DNA of 64,000 nucleotides from Sphingomonas sp. BAUL-RG-20F-R05-02 (GTDB lineage Bacteria > Pseudomonadota > Alphaproteobacteria > Sphingomonadales > Sphingomonadaceae). Made by a program: the position numbers and the translations under genes. Positions 44,102-53,522 of the stretch are shown one piece after another. How positions within the stretch are numbered: position 1 is the first letter of the stretch; the number at the start of each line of letters is the position of its first letter. The DNA lies in the NCBI RefSeq assembly GCF_022662305.1, contig NZ_JAKNQH010000003.1, positions 186,001-250,000 of the forward strand, read 5' to 3'. The notes beneath the pieces are model-generated. The model was not told the DNA's origin. It searched no databases and saw nothing but the letters and a program-made list of their open reading frames with translations.

Positions 44102-47100
44102 TCACTCGGCCGCGTGCGGGGCCGGCGGCAGCAACGGCTTCTCGTCATGCTCGATCACCGGCTGGCCATCGTCTCCGGGGCGGTAGGTGAGCAAGCGGCG
44201 ACCGAGCCGCGGCCCCGCCCAGCGCTCCACGCCGACCGCGAGGCTGAACAGTGCGGGCACGATCAGCAGCGTGAGCATGGTCGACAGCGTCAGCCCGCCG
44301 ATCACGGTGACGCCCATCGGGGCGCGGAACGACGTGTCGCCGTTGAGGCCGAACGCGGTCGGCATCATGCCCGCCACCATTGCCACCGTGGTCATCACGA
44401 TCGGCTGGGCGCGCTTGTGGCCGGCGTCGAGGATCGCCTCGCGCACCGGAACGCCGTGCTTCATCTCCTCCAGTGCGAAGTCGATCAGCAGGATCGAGTT
44501 CTTGGCGACGATGCCGAGCAACATCAACATGCCGATATAGACCGGCATCGACACCGGGTAGCCGGTGATGAGCAAAGCGATCAGCCCGCCCAGCGGCGCG
44601 AGGATCAGCGAGCCCATGTTGACGAACGGTGGCAGCAGCCGCTGGTAGAGCAGCACCAGCACCGCGAACACCAGGAACACGCCGGCGAACACCGCGACGA
44701 TGAAGTTGGAGATCATCTCCTGCTGCCATTTCGACGAGCCGAGGATGAGTTCCTTAACCCCCATCGGCAGGTTCTTCATGATCGGCAGATCATGCACCAG
44801 CTTGTTCGCAGTGCCGCTCACCACGCCCGGCGCAAGATCGCTGCCGATCGTGATCTGGCGCTGCTGCGCGACGCGCTCGATCTTGGTCGGTCCGGCGCCG
44901 AAGCCGATGTCGGCGACGAGACCGAGTGGCACCGAACTGCCCAAGGCTGTGGAAACCGGCAGGTTCTTGATGGTCGACAGCTTCTGACGCGAATCCTGCG
45001 CGAGCGCGACGCGGATCGGCACCTGACGATCCGACAGAGAGAATTTCGCGCTGTTCTGGTCAATATCGCCAAGCGTGGCGATGCGGATCGCGTTCGACAG
45101 TGCGCTGGTCGTCACGCCGAGATTGGCGGCGAGATCCATGCGCGGCCGGATGACGATTTCCGGCCGTTCGAGATCGCCGGCGATGCGCGGCGCGACGAGG
45201 CTCGGCACCTTTGACATCTGGGCGACGAGCGTCTGTGCCGCCTTGAGCAGGATCGCGGGATCGTCACCACCGAGCGTGACGGTGAAATCACGGCCCGAAC
45301 TGCCCCAGCCGTTGCCCGACTGGAACGAGACGCGCGCATCCGCGAACTTGGCAAGCTGCGGCGCAAGTGAGCGTTCGAACTGCACGCTGGTCACGTCGCG
45401 TCCTTGGCCACGCGGCTTCAAAATCGCGGTAACGCGACCACTGCCGACCAGCGACCTGGAGTAGGTCGAGTCGACCTCGGGCTGTTTGCCGAGGAAGTCG
45501 GCGACCCTGCGCACCACCACTTGCGTTTCGGCGAGCGTGGTGCCGGGCACCATCTCGATCATCGCGCGGCTGCTGTCGCTGTCACGGTCCGGCTGAAAGG
45601 TCTGCGGGATCATCGAGAAGCACACCACCGTCAGCGCCAGCGCGACGGCGGCGCCGACGATCGCAGACCAGCGATGCTTCAGCGTCCAGCGCAGCGTGGC
45701 CATATAGCGGTCCATCACCGGGCCCTCGCCGTGGCTGGCGTGACCGTGCGACTTCAGGAAATAGGCGGCGATCATCGGCGTGATGAGGCGCGCGACCGCG
45801 AGGCTCATCAGCACCGAGACGACGACGGTGAGGCCGAAGTTCTTGAAGAACTGACCGGCCAGCCCCGGCATCAGTCCTACGGGTAAGAACACCGCGACGA
45901 TCGCCATCGTCGTCGCCAGCACGGCGAGGCCGATCTCGTCGGCGGCGTCGATCGAGGCCTGATAGGCGGTCTTGCCCATCCGCATGTGGCGGACGATGTT
46001 CTCGATCTCCACGATCGCATCGTCGACCAGCACGCCCGCGACGAGGCTCAGCGCGAGCAACGTCATATTGTTGAGCGTGAAGCCCATCAGATCCATCAAC
46101 CAGAAGCTCGGGATCGCCGACAAAGGGATCGCCAGCGCGGAGATGATCGTCGAACGCCAGTCGCGCAGGAAGATGAACACCACCACGACCGCGAGAAACG
46201 CACCCTCGACCATCGCCTCCATCGCGGAGTGATACTGCGCCTCGGTGTATTTCACCGAGTTGAAGATCATCTTGAACTTGACCTTGGGATTGCGCTTTTC
46301 AAGGTCGGCGAGTTTCTTGACCGCGCCGTTGAACACGTTGACGTCCGAGCCGGTCTTGGAGCGCTGGAAGTCGAAGCTCAGCACCTGCCGGCCGTTCAGC
46401 TCGGACGAGGAGCGCTGCTCGGCATACAGATCGCGCACGTCGGCAATGTCGGCGAGGTGGATCGAGCGACCGTCGCCGAGCGAGATTTGCGTTTGTCCGA
46501 GATCATAGGCGCTCTTGGCATTGCCCAGCACGCGCACCGCCTGTTCGGAGCCCGCAATTTCCGCGCGGCCACCGGCGGCGTTGAGGTTCACCTGCCGCAA
46601 CTGCTGGTTGACCTGGCTCGCGGTCAGGCCCTGCGCCTGCAGTTTGAGCGGATCGAGGATCACGCGGATCTCACGGCTGACGCCGCCGTTGCGGTCGACC
46701 GCGGCCATGCCGGGGACCGACAGCAGTTCCTTTGAAACGGTGTTGTCGATGTACCAGCTCAGCTGCTCGACCGTCATGTCGGTGCCGATCGCGGCGTAGC
46801 TGGCGAGATCGTTGCCGGTGGTGTTGGCGCGGATCACCTGCGGTTCGAGAATGCCGTCGGGCAGATCGCTGCGGATCTGCTGGATCGCGCCGCGCACATC
46901 CTCCACCGCACGGTCGATCGGGGTGCCGATGGCGAGCTGGACGACGGTTTCCGACTGGCCCTCGGTAACGGTCGAATCAATCTCGTCGATACCTTGCAGG
47001 CTGCGCACCGCCGCCTCGACCTTCTGCGTGACCTGCGTCTCGAGTTCGGTCGGCGCGGCACCGGGCTGCGACACCTCGACGATCACCACCGGAAATTCGA

Positions 47101-47227
47101 TATCCGGCTGGTTGTTGACGTCCATCCTGATGAAGCTGACGATCCCCGCCACGCTGAGCATGAAGAACAGGACGATCGCGAAGACCGGGTTGCGGATCGA
47201 CCAGGCTGAGATGTTGCGGAAGCCCAT
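44102..47227 (-). CDS. RND (HAE1-like) efflux pump permease
   Basis: A 1041-residue inner-membrane pump of the AcrB/MexB superfamily with 12 helices and two large periplasmic loops. Motifs are 'WSIRNPVFAIVLFFMLSVAGIVSF', 'PGAAPTELETQVTQKVEAAV', 'FIFLRDWRSTIISALAIPLSAIPSF' and the proton-relay helix 'LVAGVLVDDAIVEIENIVRHM' with paired Asp residues. It ends in a Pro/His-rich tail. Substrates probably include drugs or toxic hydrophobics. It follows the membrane-fusion gene by 7 bp. Confidence 0.95.
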   Translation of the reverse strand: MGFRNISAWSIRNPVFAIVLFFMLSVAGIVSFIRMDVNNQPDIEFPVVIVEVSQPGAAPTELETQVTQKVEAAVRSLQGIDEIDSTVTEGQSETVVQLAIGTPIDRAVEDVRGAIQQIRSDLPDGILEPQVIRANTTGNDLASYAAIGTDMTVEQLSWYIDNTVSKELLSVPGMAAVDRNGGVSREIRVILDPLKLQAQGLTASQVNQQLRQVNLNAAGGRAEIAGSEQAVRVLGNAKSAYDLGQTQISLGDGRSIHLADIADVRDLYAEQRSSSELNGRQVLSFDFQRSKTGSDVNVFNGAVKKLADLEKRNPKVKFKMIFNSVKYTEAQYHSAMEAMVEGAFLAVVVVFIFLRDWRSTIISALAIPLSAIPSFWLMDLMGFTLNNMTLLALSLVAGVLVDDAIVEIENIVRHMRMGKTAYQASIDAADEIGLAVLATTMAIVAVFLPVGLMPGLAGQFFKNFGLTVVVSVLMSLAVARLITPMIAAYFLKSHGHASHGEGPVMDRYMATLRWTLKHRWSAIVGAAVALALTVVCFSMIPQTFQPDRDSDSSRAMIEMVPGTTLAETQVVVRRVADFLGKQPEVDSTYSRSLVGSGRVTAILKPRGQGRDVTSVQFERSLAPQLAKFADARVSFQSGNGWGSSGRDFTVTLGGDDPAILLKAAQTLVAQMSKVPSLVAPRIAGDLERPEIVIRPRMDLAANLGVTTSALSNAIRIATLGDIDQNSAKFSLSDRQVPIRVALAQDSRQKLSTIKNLPVSTALGSSVPLGLVADIGFGAGPTKIERVAQQRQITIGSDLAPGVVSGTANKLVHDLPIMKNLPMGVKELILGSSKWQQEMISNFIVAVFAGVFLVFAVLVLLYQRLLPPFVNMGSLILAPLGGLIALLITGYPVSMPVYIGMLMLLGIVAKNSILLIDFALEEMKHGVPVREAILDAGHKRAQPIVMTTVAMVAGMMPTAFGLNGDTSFRAPMGVTVIGGLTLSTMLTLLIVPALFSLAVGVERWAGPRLGRRLLTYRPGDDGQPVIEHDEKPLLPPAPHAAE

Positions 47228-47234
47228 GAGGGGG

Positions 47235-48419
47235 TTAGCTGCCTGTTTTCTGGAGGACCGGCTTCTGGACGATCGGGACGACCTTCTGCCCGGGCGCGAG
47301 GAACGCACCCGCCGACAGCACGACACGCTCGCTGCCGTCCAGCCCGCTGGCGATCGCGACGCCATCGTCCGAAACTTCACCAACAGTCACGGCGCGGCGG
47401 ACCACCTTGTTGTTCGGATCGAGGATGTACACGAAATTGCCGCGATCATCGCTCTGGATCGCGGAGTTTGGCAGTTGCGGTGCGCGCGTGGTGCCACCGC
47501 CGATTTCCGCTGCCGCGAAGCCACCCGGCCGCAGCGCTGGATTGTAGCCGAGCGCGATGCGCGCGATCCCCTGCCGCGTTTGCGGGTCGATGACGGGTGA
47601 GATCTGCCAGACATGCCCCGGGTAGGTGGTGGCGCTGCCGACCGGGCGCACGGTTGCGACCGAACCGACATGGATCCTGCCAAGATCGCCCTCGCTCAAC
47701 TGCGCGCGCATCTCCAGTTCGCCGCCTTCCGCCATGCGGAACAGCGTGCCCGATCCCGATCCGACGATCTGACCCGCCTCGACACCGCGCGACAGGATCA
47801 ATCCCGCTTCGGGCGCGCGGATGTCGAGCCGTCCGTTGCGGGCGAGCTGCTCCTTCAGGGTCGCACGTGCCACCTTCACGCGCGCTTCCGCTGCGTCGCG
47901 CGTGGCGGCCTTGGTTTCGAGATCGGCCTTGGAGATGAAGCCGCGATCAACCAGCGCCAGCGCGCGGTCGTAGTTCGACTTGGCGATGCCTGCATCCGCT
48001 TCCGCCGCGCGAATCTGCGCGGCGAGCGAATCGCCGGTCTGCGTCTGTACCGAACGGTCGATCGTAGCGAGCACCTGGCCCTTGCCGACCCACTGGCCGG
48101 GTTCGACCAGCACGCGTGTAATCATGCCGCCTTCGCCCGCCACGCCGACCGGCATGTCGCGCCGCGCCGCGAGCGACCCGGTGGCGGAGATGACCTGCGA
48201 GACGGTCGAGCGGCCCGGCATCGACACGGTGACGGTGGGTAATTGCTCCACCACGGCAGCCTGCGGGGCCGCCTTGCTGTGCATCCACCACCAGCCGCCG
48301 ACCAGCACCAGCAGGATCGCGACGACAGACACGATCACCAGCGTCCGCCGATAGCGCCGCTCCGGCGCGGGCAGCGCAAGCGTGCCGTCATTGCCCAACA
48401 ACGGCGTTTCGTAATTCAT
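47235..48419 (-). CDS. RND efflux periplasmic adaptor (membrane-fusion protein)
   Basis: A 394-residue adaptor with an N-terminal anchor helix ('TLVIVSVVAILLVLVGGWWWM'). It has the lipoyl/barrel-sandwich motifs 'VEPGQWVGKGQVLATIDRSVQ' and 'RLDIRAPEAGLILSRGVEAGQIVG', an alpha-hairpin between them, and a beta-barrel domain. It links the downstream RND permease to an outer-membrane channel; no TolC-like gene is adjacent. ATG 48419 is preceded by GCAGAG. Confidence 0.92.
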   Translation of the reverse strand: MNYETPLLGNDGTLALPAPERRYRRTLVIVSVVAILLVLVGGWWWMHSKAAPQAAVVEQLPTVTVSMPGRSTVSQVISATGSLAARRDMPVGVAGEGGMITRVLVEPGQWVGKGQVLATIDRSVQTQTGDSLAAQIRAAEADAGIAKSNYDRALALVDRGFISKADLETKAATRDAAEARVKVARATLKEQLARNGRLDIRAPEAGLILSRGVEAGQIVGSGSGTLFRMAEGGELEMRAQLSEGDLGRIHVGSVATVRPVGSATTYPGHVWQISPVIDPQTRQGIARIALGYNPALRPGGFAAAEIGGGTTRAPQLPNSAIQSDDRGNFVYILDPNNKVVRRAVTVGEVSDDGVAIASGLDGSERVVLSAGAFLAPGQKVVPIVQKPVLQKTGS

Positions 48420-48708
48420 CTCTGCCACGTCCTCGCCCCGGCCGGTCCCGCGCACTAGGGGCTGTGTTACATGAATAATGCACCACGCTCAAGCGCCGTT
48501 CGCTTTACGTCTCGTAGAATGAACGTTTCGGCGCGACGCCGCAATATCTCCCGAACAGTCTCAGCGGCGAATCCTGTTACATATTGTCAACGGTCGCGTG
48601 GTTTCAGCATTTTGTTGCGCGGTCGTTCCGTTCATCTTCGGTTTTTCCGACGCATGCGAATAGAGCCGCCACGGGCCTTGTCGCTTGTTCAACCGGGAGA
48701 TTATTACG
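48420..48708. other. Divergent intergenic region, efflux operon / SIMPL gene
   Basis: A 289-bp gap with relatively AT-rich stretches that must hold promoters for both directions. I find no clear regulator site or small gene here. Confidence 0.4.
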
Positions 48709-49428
48709 ATGCGTTTTCCTCTTCATGTCGCGGCGTTGACGCTGCTGCCGTTCGCTCCGCTGCCGGCCGCGGCGCAGACCAGTGCGGCGCCGACCGTCCT
48801 GGCCGAGGGGACGCTTCTGGACGTGACCGCAGAGGGCAGCACGACACGGACGCCGGATGTCGCGACGATCCGGGCCGGTGTGGTGACGCAAGGAAACACC
48901 GCCGCTTCGACCCTTTCCGAAAATGCGCAGCGCATGACGCGCGTGATCGACGCGCTGAAGAAGGCGGGCGTGGCGGCACGCGATCTTCAGACTGCGACAG
49001 TCAGCCTCAGCCCGCAATATCGCTATGCCGATGGTCAGGCGCCGGCCATCACCGGGTATCAGGCGAGCAATTCGGTGGCGGTGCGGTTCCGCGACATCGC
49101 GCGGGCGGGCGCGATACTCGACACGCTCGCCACGGTGGGCGCAAACCAGATCGACGGGCCGACGCTTGCGCTGGACGATCCCGATGCTGCGCTCGACGAG
49201 GCGCGGGCAGATGCGGTGAAGATCGCGCGGGCCCGTGCCGAGCTCTATGCCAAGGCGGCGGGCATGTCGGTGGCGCGGATCGTGTCGATCGCGGAGAATG
49301 GCGCCAATGACGGCACATCACCCGGTCCGGTGGTGTTCATGCGCGCTGCAAAGGCCGCGCCGACGCCGCTTGCGGCCGGTGAATCGCGGGTATCAGCCAC
49401 GCTCTCGGTGCGCTTCCTGCTGAAATAA
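48709..49428 (+). CDS. Periplasmic SIMPL-domain (DUF541) protein
   Basis: A 239-residue protein with signal peptide ('MRFPLHVAALTLLPFAPLPA') followed by the SIMPL domain: 'DVTAEGSTTRTPDVATIRAGVVTQGNTAASTLSENAQRM', 'GYQASNSVAVRFRDIARAGAILD' and 'DEARADAVKIARARAELYAKAAGM'. Proteins of this type are periplasmic and have been linked to oxidative-stress tolerance. GGGAGA lies before ATG 48709. Confidence 0.9.
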   Translation: MRFPLHVAALTLLPFAPLPAAAQTSAAPTVLAEGTLLDVTAEGSTTRTPDVATIRAGVVTQGNTAASTLSENAQRMTRVIDALKKAGVAARDLQTATVSLSPQYRYADGQAPAITGYQASNSVAVRFRDIARAGAILDTLATVGANQIDGPTLALDDPDAALDEARADAVKIARARAELYAKAAGMSVARIVSIAENGANDGTSPGPVVFMRAAKAAPTPLAAGESRVSATLSVRFLLK

Positions 49429-49436
49429 CGCAAAAA

Positions 49437-49461
49437 GGCCGCGCGGCGTAACCGCGCGGCC
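49437..49461. terminator. Rho-independent terminator, best for the leftward gene
   Basis: A perfect 10-bp stem, GGCCGCGCGG / CCGCGCGGCC, with loop CGTAA. On the minus strand it is followed by TTTTTG, so it ends the 49489-49740 transcript and probably also the convergent SIMPL gene. Confidence 0.9.
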
Positions 49462-49488
49462 CTCTCAGGCTTGATCCGTCTTTCGCGC

Positions 49489-49740
49489 TTAACGCAGCGA
49501 ACCGCGACGCACCAGATTGACGATCGCGAGCAGGATGATCGCGCCGATCAACGAATAGATGAAGGTCATTACAGTAATGCCTTCGTTGATGCCGCCGCCG
49601 AAGATGAACGAGGCAATCACCGAGCCGACGATGCCGACGACGACGTTAAGAATGATACCCTGCTGAGCGTCGGTGCGCATGACCATGCTGGCCAGCCAGC
49701 CCACAATACCACCAACTACGAGCCAGATAATGAATCCCAT
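49489..49740 (-). CDS. GlsB/YeaQ/YmgE-family small membrane protein
   Basis: An 83-residue protein with three hydrophobic helices and the family pattern 'IIWLVVGGIVGWLASMVMRTDAQQGIILNVVVGIVGSVIASFIFGG'. These stress-linked membrane proteins were formerly called transglycosylase-associated; no enzymatic residues are known. Start 49740 has GGAGGG upstream. Confidence 0.92.
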   Translation of the reverse strand: MGFIIWLVVGGIVGWLASMVMRTDAQQGIILNVVVGIVGSVIASFIFGGGINEGITVMTFIYSLIGAIILLAIVNLVRRGSLR

Positions 49741-49835
49741 ATGTCCCTCCATTGCTCCCCAACGTCGGGGTTGACATAGACAAAGACGTATGGGCGGGAA
49801 GTTTGTTCCGGTTGCGATTCAACAATCCGTCGTGC

Positions 49836-50141
49836 TCAGTATTTCTGTTGGCGCTCGTAGAGCGATTTATAATGCTGGATGCGGGTCACGCGCAGCCCGG
49901 GCATGCCGGAACGGTCGATCGCCCGCTGCCAGCCGGCAAACTCCTCCACCGTCAGGTTGTAGCGCTCGCACACTTCGTCCACGCTCAGCAGCCCGCCGTT
50001 GACCGCGGCAACCACCTCGGCCTTGCGGCGCACGACCCAGCGCGTCGTCTCGGGCGGGGGCAACGACTCGAGCGTCAGCGGCTCCCCGAGCGGGCCGATC
50101 ACTTTGGCCGGACGAATTTTCTGGTTCTCGATCATCATCAC
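49836..50141 (-). CDS. sciP: CtrA inhibitor SciP (DUF1153)
   Basis: A 101-residue protein almost entirely covered by the SciP domain: 'IRPAKVIGPLGEPLTLESLPPPETTRWVVRRKAEVVAAVNGGLLSVDEVCERYNLTVEEFAGWQRAIDR'. It includes an HTH-like helix pair. In Caulobacter SciP binds CtrA or its promoters and blocks CtrA-dependent transcription, including many flagellar genes. Three ATG codons in a row follow GAGGTG; I give the longest start. Confidence 0.95.
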   Translation of the reverse strand: MMMIENQKIRPAKVIGPLGEPLTLESLPPPETTRWVVRRKAEVVAAVNGGLLSVDEVCERYNLTVEEFAGWQRAIDRSGMPGLRVTRIQHYKSLYERQQKY

Positions 50142-50232
50142 CTCGATCGGGGCGGGGGCCCCCTCTCAAACTCGAAACGGCAATATCTTGCCGGATTGAA
50201 GGGCGTTTAAAGCAGCGTGGTAAACGCTGCCT

Positions 50233-50484
50233 TCACGTCCCCTTCCAGCGGGTAAACAGCGCGGCGACGCGTGCATTGAACGCGCCGTGCGATGGCGCGA
50301 ACGGCGTGTCCGTCACGACATGCGACGAAAGGCGGGCATGGATCATCGCGGTCGGGCTGGCGGCCTGCCGCGCGGTGACGCCGACCATCAGCACCGCCAG
50401 ATCCGGCGGCAGGCCCGTAACGCGACCGTCGTGTTCAAACCTGGAGAAACTCAGATCCACTCGAATACGCCTCTGGTCACGCAC
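50233..50484 (-). CDS. Doubtful small hypothetical protein
   Basis: An 83-codon open frame with a GTG start and no good ribosome site. The translation ('LAVLMVGVTARQAASPTAMIHARLSSHVVT') has no recognised motif. It is the only frame of any plausibility in the ~500-bp gap between sciP and mnmA, which otherwise seems non-coding and less GC-rich near 50500-50620. Confidence 0.2.
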   Translation of the reverse strand: MRDQRRIRVDLSFSRFEHDGRVTGLPPDLAVLMVGVTARQAASPTAMIHARLSSHVVTDTPFAPSHGAFNARVAALFTRWKGT

Positions 50485-50647
50485 GCCGATCGCTTCGACG
50501 AGAAGAGAGCTTTAGCCGCGGCGTCTAAAGGGCTGGTAAAGCTCGCAAAGAAAAGTTGCGTAGTTCGGGCGTGTTCGCAGGGACGTCGCACGCGTCGCGA
50601 TGCAGAGGTGCTTTGCATCGGCCTGTATGAAGGCCTATCTTGTGACC

Positions 50648-51757
50648 ATGATCTCCGAAGCCGATTTCCAGCTTGGCGCCGATCTTTCCGGTCGTCGCAT
50701 CGTCGTTGCCATGTCGGGCGGTGTCGATTCATCGGTGGTGGCGGCGCTCGCCGCGCGGACCGGGGCCGAGACGATCGGCATTACGCTGCAACTTTATGAT
50801 CATGGCGAGGCGGTCGGGCGCGCGGGAAGCTGTTGCGCGGGGCGGGATATTCGCGATGCGCGTGGCGTGTGCGACCGGCTTGGCATCGCGCATTACGTAT
50901 TCGATCACGAAAGCAGCTTCCGCGCCGACGTGATCGACGGGTTCGCCGACGAATATCTCGCCGGTCGCACGCCGATCCCGTGTGTCCGCTGCAACATGGG
51001 GCCGAAGTTTACCGATCTGTTCAAGATCGCGCGCGATCTCGGCGCGGACTGCCTTGCGACCGGCCACTACGTCCGCCGGGTCGAGGGCGCACAGGGCGCC
51101 GAACTGCACCGTGCCGCCGATCCTGCGCGCGACCAGAGCTATTTCCTGTTCGCGACCACGCAAAGTCAGCTCGATTATCTGCGTTTCCCGCTGGGCGGCC
51201 TGCCCAAGCCGCGCGTGCGCGAACTGGCTGCGGAACTTGGGCTGGGCGTGGCGATGAAGCCGGACAGTCAGGACATCTGCTTCGTGCCTGATGGCGATTA
51301 CGCCTCGCTCGTAAAAAAACTCCGGCCGGAGGCGGATACCAGCGGCGAGATCGTCGACGAGGGCGGGCGTGTGCTCGGCCGGCATAAGGGGCTGATCCAC
51401 TTCACCGTCGGCCAGCGGCGCGGGCTGGAGATCGGCGGCACGCCCGAGCCGCTGTACGTGATCCGGCTGGACGCGGCGTCGCGGCAGGTCGTGGTGGGTC
51501 CGCGCGCGGCGCTCGGCGTCAGCGCGGCGCGGCTGTCCGGGATCAACTGGCTGGGCGGCGATTTCGCCGGGCCGCTGACCGCCAAGGTGCGCTCGCTCGC
51601 CAAGCCGGTGCCCGCATGGCTCGACGGCGACAGCGTGCGGTTCGATGCGCCCGAATATGGCGTCGCGCCGGGGCAGGCGGCGGTGCTTTATGCGGGCGAA
51701 CGGGTGCTGGGCGGCGGCTGGATCGAGGAAACCGAGCGGGCGCTGGTCGCGGCATAG
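50648..51757 (+). CDS. mnmA: tRNA-specific 2-thiouridylase MnmA
   Basis: MnmA installs the 2-thio group on U34 of Lys, Glu and Gln tRNAs. The 369-residue enzyme has the PP-loop '[15 protein letters not shown]', '[19 protein letters not shown]', the catalytic '[14 protein letters not shown]' Cys, 'CLATGHYVR', 'DQSYFLF' and the second Cys in '[15 protein letters not shown]', followed by 'FTVGQRRGL'. Start ATG 50648 or ATG 50627; neither has a strong ribosome site. Confidence 0.97.
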   Translation: MISEADFQLGADLSGRRIVVAMSGGVDSSVVAALAARTGAETIGITLQLYDHGEAVGRAGSCCAGRDIRDARGVCDRLGIAHYVFDHESSFRADVIDGFADEYLAGRTPIPCVRCNMGPKFTDLFKIARDLGADCLATGHYVRRVEGAQGAELHRAADPARDQSYFLFATTQSQLDYLRFPLGGLPKPRVRELAAELGLGVAMKPDSQDICFVPDGDYASLVKKLRPEADTSGEIVDEGGRVLGRHKGLIHFTVGQRRGLEIGGTPEPLYVIRLDAASRQVVVGPRAALGVSAARLSGINWLGGDFAGPLTAKVRSLAKPVPAWLDGDSVRFDAPEYGVAPGQAAVLYAGERVLGGGWIEETERALVAA

Positions 51758-51783
51758 CGCCAGCGCGACCGCAGGTCCGCCGG

Positions 51784-52575
51784 TTACAGGAAGAACGTCC
51801 CCTCGATCACCGTCACGCAAGCGCCGCCTAGCACCACGCGATCGCCATCGAGCGTGCAGGTCAGGCGCCCGCCGCGCGCGCTCGCCTGATAGGCGGTCAG
51901 TGTATCGCGTCCAAGCCGCTTCGCCCAATACGGCACCGCGACCGCGTGGGCGGAGCCGGTCACCGGGTCCTCGTCGATGCCGCCGCCCGGCGCAAAGGCG
52001 CGGCTGACGATATCGGTCGTGTCGCCGGGCGCGCTGACGATGGTGAGCCAATCGCCCTCGCGCGCCAGCTTGCGGAAGTCGGGCTCGACCGCGCGGACCT
52101 GCGCCTCGTTCTCGAGCACGATCAGCCCGTAACGATGTTCGTGCCACAGCGTCTCCACCGGGGTCACGCCGAGCGCGGCGACGATCTCCGGCAGCGGCTT
52201 GGGTGAGGGCGCCCACACCGGCAGCGACAACTGGTAATCGGCGCCGGCACGCGCCACCGCCAGCGTGCCCGCCTGCCGCGTGCGGAACGTGACGCGCTCC
52301 CGATTGCGGTCGGCGCTCAATACGAAGTGGCCGCTCGCCAGTGTGGCGTGCCCGCACATCACTACCTCGTTGGTGGGCGTGAACCAGCGCAATTCGAAGT
52401 CGCTGTCGCCGCTCGCATCGGGGACGAGGAAGGCGGTTTCGGACAGGTTGTTCTCGGCGGCGATGCGCAGCAGCACATCGTCGTCGAGCCACTCGGACAG
52501 CGGCATCACCGCCGCCGGGTTGCCCTCGAACGGGGTGCTGGCGAAGGCGTCGATTTGGGTGAAGGGGAGTCTCAT
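51784..52575 (-). CDS. PhzF-family isomerase-like enzyme
   Basis: A 263-residue protein of diaminopimelate-epimerase fold. Family motifs are 'IDAFASTPFEGNPAAVM', 'NNLSETAFLV' (catalytic Glu), 'RWFTPTNEVVMCGHATLASG' and 'GIDEDPVTGSAHAVAVPYWAK'. PhzF itself isomerises a phenazine intermediate, but most homologues, likely including this one, have unknown substrates. Its start overlaps the CDF gene stop. Confidence 0.9.
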   Translation of the reverse strand: MRLPFTQIDAFASTPFEGNPAAVMPLSEWLDDDVLLRIAAENNLSETAFLVPDASGDSDFELRWFTPTNEVVMCGHATLASGHFVLSADRNRERVTFRTRQAGTLAVARAGADYQLSLPVWAPSPKPLPEIVAALGVTPVETLWHEHRYGLIVLENEAQVRAVEPDFRKLAREGDWLTIVSAPGDTTDIVSRAFAPGGGIDEDPVTGSAHAVAVPYWAKRLGRDTLTAYQASARGGRLTCTLDGDRVVLGGACVTVIEGTFFL

Positions 52576-53522
52576 GCGCGCTCCTTGGGCTTGCCGATCA
52601 CGTCGGGCTCGATCAGCGGATTATTGGCATCGAGCCGCCAGCCCGGATCAACGTGGATCAGCACGTCCGCCTTCGGGTAGGCGACGTGAATCCGCTCGGT
52701 CACCGATTCGACGACTTCGTACGCGTCCGCCACCGTCATCTCTGGCGCGACGTACATGTGGAATTGCACGAAATCGTGCGTGCCCGACCGGCGCGTGCGG
52801 ATGTCGTGCAGCCCGCGCAGTTCGGGATGATCCGCGATCAGCGCGATCAGCCGGTCGCGCTCCTCGACCGGCCATTCCTTGTCCATCAGCAGTTCGATCG
52901 CGCTGCCGGCCGAACGCAGCGCCCCCCAGCCGAGCCATAGCGCGATCAGGACGCCGAACACGGGATCGGCGCCGCGCAGGTGCATCACCTGATCGAGTAC
53001 CAGTGCGACGATCACCGAGACGTTGAGCAGCAGATCGGACTGGTAATGCACATTGTCCGCGCTGACCGCGACCGAGCCGGTCTGCGCGATCACCCGGCGC
53101 TGATAGGCGACCAGCACGAGCGTCACGGCGATCGCCGCGACCGACACGCCGATGCCGGTGCCGGCATCATGCGTGGTGGCGGGCGCGCCGAATTGGCGGA
53201 TCGCCTCCCACAGGATGCCGACCGCCGACACCGCGATCAACGCGACCTGGAACAACGCCGCGAGCGCCTCCGCCTTGCCGTGGCCGTAGCGATGGTCATG
53301 ATCCGCCGGGATGGTCGCGACATGGACCCCGTACAGGGTGACGCACGACGCAACGAGATCGAGCGCGGTATCGGCAAGCGACCCCAGCATCGCCACCGAA
53401 TCGGTGGACCATGCCGCATAGCCCTTCAACGCCAGCAGGAAACACGCGGTCCCCACGCTGGCAAGCGCTCCGCGCGCCGCCAGCGGCAGTTTGCTGAGCG
53501 AAAGGCGCGAGTCCACGCTCAC
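52572..53522 (-). CDS. Cation diffusion facilitator (Zn/Fe-type) transporter
   Basis: A 316-residue CDF exporter with six helices. Metal-site residues are visible: 'MLGSLADTALDLVAS' (D-x-x-x-D in helix 2), 'DHDHRYGHGKAEALAALFQ' and 'VHYQSDLLLN' (H-x-x-x-D in helix 5). The cytoplasmic C-domain has 'GTHDFVQFHMYVAPEMTVADAYEV' and 'VLIHVDP'. The closest named type is FieF/YiiP. It overlaps its neighbours on both sides by 4 bp. Confidence 0.93.
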   Translation of the reverse strand: MSVDSRLSLSKLPLAARGALASVGTACFLLALKGYAAWSTDSVAMLGSLADTALDLVASCVTLYGVHVATIPADHDHRYGHGKAEALAALFQVALIAVSAVGILWEAIRQFGAPATTHDAGTGIGVSVAAIAVTLVLVAYQRRVIAQTGSVAVSADNVHYQSDLLLNVSVIVALVLDQVMHLRGADPVFGVLIALWLGWGALRSAGSAIELLMDKEWPVEERDRLIALIADHPELRGLHDIRTRRSGTHDFVQFHMYVAPEMTVADAYEVVESVTERIHVAYPKADVLIHVDPGWRLDANNPLIEPDVIGKPKERA

